Shown: positions 1 to 5,929 of the stretch, in pieces
How the letters are laid out: every line of letters begins with the position of its first letter
Position numbering within the stretch: the stretch's first letter is position 1
Source: CAYQJS01 sp964417895
Lineage (GTDB): Bacteria > Chloroflexota > UBA6077 > SHYK01
Direction: 5' to 3'
Length of the DNA stretch: 7,347 nt
Assembly (NCBI GenBank): GCA_964417895.1
Contig: CAYQJS010000103.1
Span: 1 to 7,347 of the forward strand
The notes under the pieces: model-generated
The model's database searches: none
Told to the model about the DNA's origin: nothing
Seen by the model: the letters and a program-made list of their open reading frames with translations, nothing else
Translations under genes and position numbers: made by a program

Positions 1-552
1 GAACACGCCCGCCGCCGATATGGCAATGAAGATACGCTCGGGATTGCTGGGATCCTGGAGGATCGTGTGCAGGCACAGCCCACCGGCGCCCGGCGCCCAG
101 GAAGCCCCCGAGCCGTGGCCACGTAGGCCGGGAAGCTCCTCCCAGGTCTGGCCGCCGTCCGTCGTGCGAAACAAGGAGGCGTCCTCAACCCCGGCGTAGA
201 CCGAGTCCGGGTCGGTCAGCGATGGTTCGAGATGCCAGACGCGCTTGAACTCCCACGGGCGCGGCGTCCCGTCGTACCACAGGTGAGTGCCAGGGTCCCC
301 CTCGTAGACGAACTTGTTCCCGACCGGCTCCCAGGTCTTGCCCCCGTCGTTGGAGCGCTGGATCAGCTGCCCGAACCAGCCGGTGGACTGCGCCGCATAA
401 AGCCGATTCGCGTCAGCGGGTGACCCCTTGAGGTGGTAGATCTCCCAGCCAGCAAAATGCGGCCCATTGACCTCCCACTTGTCGCGCTTTCCGTCGGATG
501 TCAGGATGAACGCGCCCTTCCGCGTCCCAACCAGAACCCGGACTCCGCTCAT
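1..552 (-). CDS. BNR/Asp-box repeat beta-propeller protein (sialidase/VPS10-like), N-terminal part
   Basis: This gene reads leftward from an ATG at 552-550 and leaves the window after 184 codons with no stop, so only the N-terminal part is visible. Two Asp-box motifs of the S/T-x-D-G-G-x-T-W type are seen: SNDGGKTWE at residues 67-75 and TTDGGQTWE at 130-138. They lie in a pattern typical of BNR-repeat propellers, with a VLVGTRKGAF start at residues 6-15 and Tyr-Ala motifs ending strands (LYAA, VYAG). No signal peptide or membrane segment is visible, so a cytoplasmic location is likely. Such proteins are usually labelled exo-alpha-sialidase, glycosyl hydrolase or WD40/YVTN/BNR-like, but Asp-boxes are structural and do not show sialidase activity. 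The substrate is unknown. The start is supported by a strong ribosome-binding site (561-567) and by the motif position. The fold class is fairly certain; the function is not. Confidence 0.85.
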   Translation of the reverse strand, partial: MSGVRVLVGTRKGAFILTSDGKRDKWEVNGPHFAGWEIYHLKGSPADANRLYAAQSTGWFGQLIQRSNDGGKTWEPVGNKFVYEGDPGTHLWYDGTPRPWEFKRVWHLEPSLTDPDSVYAGVEDASLFRTTDGGQTWEELPGLRGHGSGASWAPGAGGLCLHTILQDPSNPERIFIAISAAGVF

Positions 553-560
553 GTCTTTAC

Positions 561-567
561 TTCCTCC
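561..567 (-). promoter_or_regulatory. Ribosome-binding site of the BNR-repeat gene
   Basis: On the minus strand this reads GGAGGAA, close to the ideal Shine-Dalgarno sequence, and lies eight bases before the ATG at 552. It fixes the start of the BNR-repeat gene. No clear -35/-10 pair was found further upstream (570-717). Confidence 0.75.
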
Positions 568-717
568 AAGGCGTGAACCGGCCTCCTTGCGCTGATCGCC
601 GATAAGGCGGATCCGTGCCGTAATCCCGTCCACTTGTGGGCAGCAGCTTTTAAAAGATGGGCCACGCCGCGCACACAACCCCGTACAGCTTCGCGACGGT
701 CTGGACAACCAGGCCAG

Positions 718-767
718 TGGAGCGGGGGGCGGGACTCGAACCCGCTACAGCCTGCTTCGAAGGCAGG
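718..767 (-). other. 3' half of a tRNA-Arg(UCG) gene, probable integration (att) site remnant
   Basis: Read on the minus strand, this stretch has every part of a tRNA from the anticodon arm to the end. The anticodon stem is 767-763 paired with 755-751 (five perfect pairs). The seven-base loop is CTTCGAA with anticodon TCG at 760-758, and the variable loop has five bases (750-746). The T arm has stem GCGGG/CCCGC and loop TTCGAGT (745-729). Then come the acceptor 3' strand CCCCCGC (728-722), discriminator T and encoded CCA (720-718). Upstream of the anticodon stem there is no canonical D arm or 5' acceptor strand at normal spacing. A clean 3' half with its own CCA is what site-specific integration by a tyrosine recombinase into a tRNA gene leaves at the far end of the inserted element. 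That would put the element at higher coordinates and an intact tRNA-Arg(UCG) at its other end. No integrase gene is visible. Confidence 0.7.
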
Positions 768-806
768 GGGCTGCGGGTCAAGGGGATTTCCGTTCCCGCC
801 ATCGAC

Positions 807-828
807 CCCGCGGGCATGTGCTCGCGGG
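807..828. repeat. Hairpin (9-bp inverted repeat)
   Basis: The arms CCCGCGGGC (807-815) and GCTCGCGGG (820-828) pair over nine positions, one of them a G-T wobble, around the four-base loop ATGT. No T-run follows on either strand, so it is not a standard intrinsic terminator. It lies about 40 bases to the right of the tRNA remnant. Confidence 0.55.
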
Positions 829-1032
829 CTTGGCCCTCGGACAAGCAAGTATACGGGTCAAAGAACGAACCGGACAGTTGTTCGGGATCTCATATGGCCA
901 TGTGGCGGCAGGGGCATGATCTCAAGCCCTCAGTGCGCTGGGTGTCGGAGAATCCCTCCCAAAGTCCCCTGGACTGGCGGCACTCAAGGCCCTGCTCGAG
1001 GGCTGAGCGCCGAACTTCCTCACCCGGCGTCG

Positions 1033-1055
1033 GTCACGGGTGCAAGCCCGTGGAC
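1033..1055 (+). promoter_or_regulatory. Hairpin upstream of the molybdenum hydroxylase gene, overlapping a B12-box-like motif
   Basis: CACGGG (1035-1040) pairs perfectly with CCCGTG (1047-1052) around the loop TGCAAG. Two more pairs (GT with AC) can form across a one-base bulge at 1053. The 3' arm runs into AAGCCCGTGGACCTGCC (1044-1060), which resembles the B12 box of cobalamin riboswitches. Other conserved riboswitch parts were not found, so no riboswitch is claimed. The hairpin itself is plain; a regulatory role is speculative. Confidence 0.35.
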
Positions 1056-1159
1056 CTGCCACATGTTGCGCCCCGATGGACTGCACCTCGCCCGCCGCCA
1101 AGCCCGCGTTTGCGCGTGCCGGCGCAGATTGTCGGAGCGCACCACGGTGCCGAAATCGG

Positions 1160-1165
1160 TACAAT
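1160..1165 (+). promoter_or_regulatory. Possible -10 box for the molybdenum hydroxylase gene
   Basis: TACAAT differs from the consensus TATAAT at one position and is one of few AT-rich hexamers in this GC-rich spacer. It lies 94 bases before the start codon at 1259. No good -35 hexamer stands 16-18 bases upstream (TTGTCG is 25 bases away), so the assignment is weak. Confidence 0.25.
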
Positions 1166-1248
1166 GGCGGCCGTCGTCCCCAGCCACGCCCGCCGTCGGA
1201 GGCGCGCCGGCAGGGGTCGCTCGACAGGCGGGTTTAAAGCCAGAGTAC

Positions 1249-1253
1249 GAGGA
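1249..1253 (+). promoter_or_regulatory. Ribosome-binding site of the molybdenum hydroxylase gene
   Basis: GAGGA lies five bases before the ATG at 1259. It supports this start, which also leaves the usual short N-terminal lead before the first conserved family motif. Confidence 0.65.
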
Positions 1254-1258
1254 TTTCG

Positions 1259-3694
1259 ATGCGTGAACCGTTCTCCGCCACGACATTGACCCCAGACCAG
1301 GCAGCTGTCCTGGAGGTGCCCGAGATCCGGGTCGACGGGATGCTCAAGACCACTGGGCGCGCTCGCTACACGCGCGACTTCTCCATGCCGGGGATGCTCT
1401 GGGCCCGTTTCCTGATGAGCCCACATGCGCATGCCCGCATCATCTCGATCGATACGTCGGCCGCAAAGGCGATGCCGGGGGTGCATGCTGTCATTACGGG
1501 CGATGACATCGGCCGAAAGCACCTCGGACGCCAAGTCACAGACTGGCCGGTGCTCGCGTACGACCGGGTGCGCTTCGTCGGCGACCGGATCGCAGCTGTG
1601 GCGGCCGAGACCCCGGAAGCAGCCGACGAGGCGCTGAAGCGGATTGAGGTCGTGTACGAAGAGCTGCCGGCTGTATTCGACGCCGAAGCTGCCTTACGCC
1701 CTGACGCGCCGATCCTCCATCCGGACTGGCAGGGCTACTACCCTCAGGGGCGCGTGCCGGATCTGCATCATCCCAACGCGCCGAGCTACGCCACTTCCAA
1801 GAAAGGCGACGAGGACATCGAGCGCATCTTTGCGAACGCGCATCTCGTCATCGAGGATGTTTACTACGGCCCGCGCCAGCACCAAGGCTACATCGAGCCG
1901 CGTGGCTGTGTGGTCTGGTTCGACGAACAGGGCACGCTCCAGCTGGTGACTACCAACAAGACGCCCTTTAGCCTGCGCGACCACCTGGCTTCGGTCTCCG
2001 GGCTGCCGTCCGACCGTGTCGTCGTCGATAGCCGTTTCATCGGCGGCGACTTCGGCGGCAAGGGAAGCTCGATTGAAGAGTTCCCCTGCTACTTCCTGGC
2101 CCGCGCCACCGGGCGGCCGATCCGCGCGATCATGAGCTATACCGACGAGTTGTGCGCGACCAACCCCCAGCACGAGGCCAGGTACTACCTCCGCACCGCG
2201 GTCAACCGCGAGGGCAAGATGATCGCCCACGAGGTGCGCGCATACCAGAACGCCGGCGCCTACGTGGCAATGCGACCGAACCCGCCGAACCAGGCGCGCT
2301 CCGGCCTGACCTGTCTCGGCGTGTACAACATTCCCAACGTGCGCTTCGAGGGCTACAGCGTCTATACGAATCTCGTGCCGGCGGGGGCGATGCGGGCCCC
2401 GGGCGACTTCCACCGCGCCCAGGCGGGCGAGGTCCACGTCGACCACATCGCCCATGAGCTGGGGATCGACCCGCTCGAGTTTCGCTTGCGCAATTGCCTG
2501 CGCCCGGGCGACACGATGCTAGGTGGCGGGAAGATCCGCAATCCGATGGCCGTCGAGGTGCTGGAGGCGCTGCGGAGGGAGACCAACTGGGACGCGGAGA
2601 GGGGGAGACACGGGGACGCGGGGATGACCGAAGCCGGTGCCAGCTCCGTCGCCGCGTCGCCCTCTCGCCGTGTCACCGCGTCTCCGCGTCTCGTGACAGG
2701 GCGAGGGCTCGCCCTGCGCTTCCGCCACGTCGGCGAGGCAAAGAGCGAGCTGCTGCTGCGCCTGGCGCCGGACGGCACCATCGAGGTGATCACGGGCCAC
2801 GCCGACCAGGGCGGCGGCGTGTATACGGTGATCCAGCGCGCGGTGGCGGCCACGATGTCCATCGATCTCCAACGGGTCCAGGTGCGCTACGGCACGACCG
2901 CCGAGGCGCTGCGCGATCCCGGGGCCGGGGGCAGTCACAGCACGACGATGAACGGCCATGCGGCGATCGACGGCTCCCTCACCCTGCGCGACAAGCTGGA
3001 GGAGCTAGCCGCCGAGGTAATGGGCTGGCCCGCCGGCCAGGTGCGACTCGAGCAGAACGAGTTTCGAGTTGTTAGCTCCGAGCTCCGAGGAGACGCGGAA
3101 CCGGGAACCCGGAGCTCGGAATTGCGGGCGTCCTTCGAAGAAGTCGCCCGCAGAATCGCGGCTGGCCCGGTGGTGGAGGCCGTAGGGGCCTACGATCCCG
3201 CGGACCATCACTCCGAGGAGGGCGCTGACTACAATTTCATCGCCCACATGATCGAGGTCGAGGTCGATCCAGACACCGGCCACGTCCGTCCTATCGACGT
3301 GGTGACCACCGCCGATGTGGGAACCATCATCAACCCCATCGCCTACCAGGGCCAGCTCGACGGCGGCTTCGTCTTCGGCTACGGGCAGGCGATGACCGAA
3401 GAGTTGATCCACGACGAGGGCAGGATCATTACGTCCAGCCTCGCCGAGTACAAGCTGCCCACGCAAACGGACATCCCGCCCATCCGCATGGTTCTCCTAC
3501 CCGCTAACGGCCCCGGCCCCTTCGGGGCCAAGTCGGTCGGAGAGAACACGAATATCGGCGTGGGCGGCGCCATCGCCAACGCGATCTTCGACGCCGTCGG
3601 TGTGCGGGTCAATGCCTCGCCGATCACCGCCGAGCGTGTCTACGCAGCACTGCAGCAGCGCGGCCAGCCAGTCGGGGTAGTATCGCGTCTCTGA
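1259..3694 (+). CDS. Xanthine dehydrogenase/aldehyde oxidase family molybdopterin-binding subunit
   Basis: This 811-residue protein is the large subunit of a molybdenum hydroxylase, the class that oxidises purines, aldehydes or aromatic heterocycles with water as oxygen donor. The N-terminal hammerhead domain (about residues 22-142) opens with VDGMLKTTGRARYTRD. The first cofactor domain (about 165-410) has QHQGYIEPRG (207-216), GGDFGGKG (262-269) and AMRAPGDFHRAQAGE (377-391). The second (about 480-775) has HADQGGGVYT (514-523) and GAKSVGENTNIG (756-767), where Glu762 fits the catalytic glutamate. There are no iron-sulfur cysteine clusters and no FAD domain, so electron-transfer subunits should be encoded elsewhere. 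The form I CO dehydrogenase loop AYRCSFR is absent, so it is not a CoxL of that type. Two linkers, about residues 445-477 and 604-623, are translated palindromic repeats unlike the rest of the family. The substrate cannot be told. The neighbour downstream is a transporter binding protein, too distant for a sure operon. Confidence 0.95.
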   Translation: MREPFSATTLTPDQAAVLEVPEIRVDGMLKTTGRARYTRDFSMPGMLWARFLMSPHAHARIISIDTSAAKAMPGVHAVITGDDIGRKHLGRQVTDWPVLAYDRVRFVGDRIAAVAAETPEAADEALKRIEVVYEELPAVFDAEAALRPDAPILHPDWQGYYPQGRVPDLHHPNAPSYATSKKGDEDIERIFANAHLVIEDVYYGPRQHQGYIEPRGCVVWFDEQGTLQLVTTNKTPFSLRDHLASVSGLPSDRVVVDSRFIGGDFGGKGSSIEEFPCYFLARATGRPIRAIMSYTDELCATNPQHEARYYLRTAVNREGKMIAHEVRAYQNAGAYVAMRPNPPNQARSGLTCLGVYNIPNVRFEGYSVYTNLVPAGAMRAPGDFHRAQAGEVHVDHIAHELGIDPLEFRLRNCLRPGDTMLGGGKIRNPMAVEVLEALRRETNWDAERGRHGDAGMTEAGASSVAASPSRRVTASPRLVTGRGLALRFRHVGEAKSELLLRLAPDGTIEVITGHADQGGGVYTVIQRAVAATMSIDLQRVQVRYGTTAEALRDPGAGGSHSTTMNGHAAIDGSLTLRDKLEELAAEVMGWPAGQVRLEQNEFRVVSSELRGDAEPGTRSSELRASFEEVARRIAAGPVVEAVGAYDPADHHSEEGADYNFIAHMIEVEVDPDTGHVRPIDVVTTADVGTIINPIAYQGQLDGGFVFGYGQAMTEELIHDEGRIITSSLAEYKLPTQTDIPPIRMVLLPANGPGPFGAKSVGENTNIGVGGAIANAIFDAVGVRVNASPITAERVYAALQQRGQPVGVVSRL
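2591..2690. repeat. In-frame palindromic insertion within the molybdenum hydroxylase gene (first)
   Basis: The ends are a perfect ten-base inverted repeat: GACGCGGAGA at 2591-2600 and TCTCCGCGTC at 2681-2690. The arms stay similar inward to about base 2622 and base 2659 (GACACGG recurs in both), with roughly three quarters of the positions complementary. The open frame continues through it, giving a Gly/Ser/Arg/Ala-rich segment (about residues 445-477) between two well-conserved blocks, where the family normally has a short linker. The purine-rich GGGGACGCGGGG-type sequence differs from the surrounding codon pattern. I read it as a mobile or dispersed palindromic element that inserted without breaking the frame. 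Confidence 0.6.
3077..3120. repeat. In-frame palindromic insertion within the molybdenum hydroxylase gene (second)
   Basis: A perfect eleven-base inverted repeat, TCCGAGCTCCG (3077-3087) and CGGAGCTCGGA (3110-3120), flanks a 22-base centre containing GGAGACGCGGAA. The inserted part probably reaches from about 3059 to 3125, with further GAGTT/GCTCCGAG-like units on the left. It is translated as roughly residues 604-623, giving SSEL twice (606-609, 619-622), just before the conserved SFEEVARRIA block. The centre shares GAGACGCGGA with the complementary strand of the first insertion, which suggests related repeat families. Confidence 0.6.
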
Positions 3695-3703
3695 GGTTCG
3701 TGA

Positions 3704-3770
3704 CCCCCCTCCCCTTGCGGGGAGAGGGCTGTCTTCCCTCCCCCTCGACGGGGGAGGGCGAGGGAGAGGG
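3704..3770. repeat. Intergenic palindromic repeat (CCCTCCCC type)
   Basis: It starts about ten bases after the stop codon at 3694. It contains two hairpins: CTCCCC (3709-3714) with GGGGAG (3719-3724) around TTGC, and a perfect nine-pair stem CCCTCCCCC (3736-3744) with GGGGGAGGG (3750-3758) around TCGAC, followed by a GAGGGAGAGGG tail. Repeats of this look are scattered between genes in many GC-rich bacteria. The stems could protect the 3' end of the upstream transcript or slow polymerase, but no T-run follows, so it is not a typical intrinsic terminator. Confidence 0.65.
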
Positions 3771-3886
3771 TGACGTTCCACCATCGCAGAGTCGCGAAAC
3801 TTCCGCGATTCGGTAGGAGCGACCAGAGGACATTGTGGGATACTCCCAACGCATTACGGGCTCTGACAGACTCTCGTCGGCTTTTC

Positions 3887-3945
3887 GTAGGGCAGGGCCT
3901 CATGCCCTGCCGCAAAAAGCGCGGCGGCGGGCAAGCCCCCGCGCT
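3887..3945. repeat. Intergenic palindromic repeat (GGCAGGGC type), two hairpins
   Basis: The first hairpin has a perfect eight-pair stem, GGCAGGGC (3891-3898) with GCCCTGCC (3904-3911), around CTCAT. The second, imperfect, runs from 3918 to 3945, pairing AGCGCGG...GGGC with GCCCCCGCGCT around a two-base loop. It lies 37 bases before the start codon of the solute-binding protein and so may be in its leader. It has the look of the dispersed TAGGGCAGGG-type repeats of Chloroflexota-like genomes, from memory rather than from a search. Confidence 0.6.
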
Positions 3946-3970
3946 GCGCGAGGCGACCGGGAGTGGCCGA

Positions 3971-3977
3971 AAGGAAG
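3971..3977 (+). promoter_or_regulatory. Ribosome-binding site of the solute-binding lipoprotein gene
   Basis: AAGGAAG lies four bases before the ATG at 3982. It decides the start: the frame is open further upstream to an ATG at 3835, but that part has no ribosome-binding site, translates repeat DNA and would bury the lipoprotein signal peptide 49 residues inside the protein. Confidence 0.75.
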
Positions 3978-3981
3978 AGCA

Positions 3982-5715
3982 ATGCGCCATCTCACCAGAC
4001 TCTTTGGCACAGCCCTCGCCATTCTCATCGTCGGCTGTGCTCCTGCTCAGACACAGCAGCAGCCCCCGGGGGCGTCGAGCGACCGTCCGACTCAACGTCG
4101 CACGCTCACCCTCGCCCACCGCTACGAACACGCCACGCTGGCCCCCAAAGTCCTTCAGAGCAACGGCTCGGGCAACAACACGCGACTGTTCAACGCAGCC
4201 CTCAGCCTGATCGACGACCAGGGTGCTCCGCGGCCGTATCTCGCGGAGGCGCTGCCTCAGCTCAACACGGATACCTGGCGCGTCTTTGCGGACGGGCGTA
4301 TGGAGACCACATACCGCCTTCGAAACAACCTGACCTGGCAAGATGGGGTCCCTCTGACCGCAGACGACTTCGTCTTCGCCTTACGGGTCTACAAGGACCC
4401 CGGCCTGGCGGTGTTCACGGCGAATCCGCAGGACGAGATCGATGCAGTGCTGGCGCCGGACGCAACGACCATCGTCATCCAGTGGCGGGCGCCGAATCCC
4501 ACTGCCGGCTCCCTCATATTTGAAGACCTGGACCCATTACCCACGCATCGGATCGAAGCCACGTTCGCGGATTACCTCGGCGGGCGCCTATCTCGAGAGG
4601 CGTTCATGGGGGACCCGATCTGGCACATGGAATACCTGGGGGCAGGGCCGTACAAGCTCGAGCGCTGGGACCCGGGCGTGCAGCTCGAGGGTTCCGCCTT
4701 CGCCGGCCACGTCCTTGGCCGCCCGAAGATCGACCGCCTTATCGTCAAGTACTTCACCGACGAGAACCAGACGGTCGCCGCGATCCTCGCCGGCGGGGTC
4801 ATCGATTGGGCGTGCTGCAACACCCTGCGCTTCGCGCAGCTGGTCGACCTGAAGCGCGAGTGGGAAGCATTCGGCAAGGGAACCGCGGTCGCCAGACCGA
4901 GCACCGCGGTGTTCCTGTTCCTCCAGCAGCGGCCGGAGGTCGTCGGCCACGAAGCGCTTCTCGACCTTCGCGTGCGCCGAGCGCTTGCCCACGCCATCGA
5001 TCGTCAGGCGATCAACGAGGGGCTCTTCGACGGGACGGGCATACCGACGGACACGCCAGTGCCGCCGGGCGTGCCCTTCTACGCCCAGCTCGACCGTCTG
5101 ATGCCACGGTACCCGCTCGACCTGAATCGGGCGAACGCGCTGATGAGCGAGGCCGGCTTCACCCGCGACGGCGGCGGATTCTACGCCGACCGCCAGGGAC
5201 GCCGGTTCCACGTCGACTTCACGGTCCAGGCTGCTTCTGAGATCGAGCGGATGCAGACGATCCTGAGCGCGTCGTGGCGGCAGGCTGGCTTCGAGGTCCG
5301 CACCGTCGTCCTGGCGCCGCAGCTGTACACGCAGCTGGAGACGCGCCACAACCTACCGGGGCTGGGGTACGCCTTCTTCACGAATGGGGAGATAACCTTC
5401 CGCGCCTCGGAGATCGGAACCGCGGCGAACCGGTGGGCGGGCAACAATCGCTCGGGCTGGACTCACCCGGAGTACGATCGGCTCTACGACCTGACGGCCG
5501 CGACGCTGGACCCCGCGGAGCGAGGGAGCTACATCGCGCAGATGATGGCCATGGTCAGCGAGTACCTCCCCGGGTATGCGCTGTACTACTCGCAAAACGT
5601 GGTCGCCTGGGTCTCCTCGCTCCAGCGCCCCAGTACAGCGGAGGTCGGCCAGTTCGGGCGGACCGTCAGGCCCACGACCAACTACTGGGACATCCAGGAC
5701 TGGAGTTTTCGCTGA
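3982..5715 (+). CDS. Family 5 extracellular solute-binding lipoprotein (peptide/nickel-type ABC transporter)
   Basis: This 577-residue protein is the substrate-catching part of an ABC importer of the peptide/opine/nickel type. The first 18 residues form a short signal peptide (Arg3... Arg2-type positive start, hydrophobic core LFGTALAILIVG) ending in the lipobox IVGC with Cys19 as the lipidated residue, so it should be anchored on the outer face of the cytoplasmic membrane. A Ser/Gln/Pro-rich linker follows (20-38). The SBP_bac_5 domain covers about 70-500: the family signature lies around YRLRNNLTWQDGVPLTADDF (111-130), followed by AGPYKLERWDPG (221-232), VRRALAHAIDRQAINEGLF (331-349) and DLNRANALMSEAGF (380-393). 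The C-terminus NYWDIQDWSFR is typical. Length is normal. No permease or ATPase genes follow; the next gene is convergent. The ligand cannot be told. The two palindromic repeat units upstream separate it from the molybdenum enzyme gene, so joint transcription is uncertain. Confidence 0.95.
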   Translation: MRHLTRLFGTALAILIVGCAPAQTQQQPPGASSDRPTQRRTLTLAHRYEHATLAPKVLQSNGSGNNTRLFNAALSLIDDQGAPRPYLAEALPQLNTDTWRVFADGRMETTYRLRNNLTWQDGVPLTADDFVFALRVYKDPGLAVFTANPQDEIDAVLAPDATTIVIQWRAPNPTAGSLIFEDLDPLPTHRIEATFADYLGGRLSREAFMGDPIWHMEYLGAGPYKLERWDPGVQLEGSAFAGHVLGRPKIDRLIVKYFTDENQTVAAILAGGVIDWACCNTLRFAQLVDLKREWEAFGKGTAVARPSTAVFLFLQQRPEVVGHEALLDLRVRRALAHAIDRQAINEGLFDGTGIPTDTPVPPGVPFYAQLDRLMPRYPLDLNRANALMSEAGFTRDGGGFYADRQGRRFHVDFTVQAASEIERMQTILSASWRQAGFEVRTVVLAPQLYTQLETRHNLPGLGYAFFTNGEITFRASEIGTAANRWAGNNRSGWTHPEYDRLYDLTAATLDPAERGSYIAQMMAMVSEYLPGYALYYSQNVVAWVSSLQRPSTAEVGQFGRTVRPTTNYWDIQDWSFR

Positions 5716-5929
5716 TCCGCGACGAGAGGGGGCAAACAAAAGAAAAAAACGACTCAGGCAGGTTGTTGGCGGACCGAGCTAATCCGGCGCTGTGGTGAGA
5801 TCAGGCGAGACGAGTCCCTGGCGACCAGGTGATGAATGAATGTAGCCCGTGTGAACCGCGACCATCTTCGATCCTCTTAGACAAGCGGGTGACCAACTCA
5901 TGTGGGTGCTTCTCGTCGCGGGTGAAGAG
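5716..5929. other. Spacer between convergent genes, no clear terminator
   Basis: This 214-base stretch lies between two genes that end toward each other, where a two-way terminator would be expected. It has only a small hairpin, CCTGG (5817-5821) with CCAGG (5825-5829) around CGA, without a T-run. An A-rich tract at 5734-5749 reads as a T-rich run on the minus strand, but no strong stem precedes it. Rho-dependent termination is possible. No coding sequence is evident. Confidence 0.4.

Larger units (their letters stand above)
768..1258. other. Gene-free region with hairpins and possible leader elements
   Basis: About 490 bases without a credible gene. Long open frames exist on both strands, but they overlap one another, lack ribosome-binding sites and resemble no family I know, as expected in GC-rich DNA. 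The stretch holds a direct repeat CGGGTCAA at 774-781 and 854-861 (80 bases apart), two strong hairpins (807-828 and 1033-1055), a B12-box-like sequence (1044-1060) and a TACAAT box (1160-1165). If the tRNA remnant at 718-767 marks an element boundary, this would be the end of that element. No recombinase motif was recognised. Confidence 0.5.

Noticed and set aside
634..1289. Two overlapping plus-strand open frames of about 210 codons each (634-1266 and 657-1289)
   Set aside because: They overlap in different frames, lack ribosome-binding sites, run into the real gene start at 1259, and their start regions are just the antisense of the tRNA half (for example GAGLEPATACFEG).
1034..1534. Minus-strand open frame of 166 codons
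   Set aside because: It overlaps the molybdenum hydroxylase start, has no family resemblance and no ribosome-binding site; typical antisense opening in GC-rich DNA.
1694..2455. 253-codon minus-strand open frame inside the molybdenum hydroxylase gene
   Set aside because: It lies opposite strongly conserved cofactor-domain motifs; its Val/Asp/Ala-rich composition is that of an antisense shadow.
1259..3694. Identity as form I CO dehydrogenase large subunit (CoxL)
   Set aside because: The AYRCSFR active-site loop is absent; the matching region reads AMRAPGDF.
3704..3770. Intrinsic terminator of the molybdenum hydroxylase gene
   Set aside because: Stems are strong, but no T-run follows on the plus strand, and the layout fits a dispersed repeat better.
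3835..3981. Upstream in-frame extension of the solute-binding protein by 49 codons
   Set aside because: It translates the palindromic repeat, has no ribosome-binding site and would displace the signal peptide; the ATG at 3982 has AAGGAAG and gives a proper lipobox.
4588..5349. 253-codon minus-strand open frame inside the solute-binding protein gene
   Set aside because: Antisense shadow of a clearly conserved SBP_bac_5 coding sequence.
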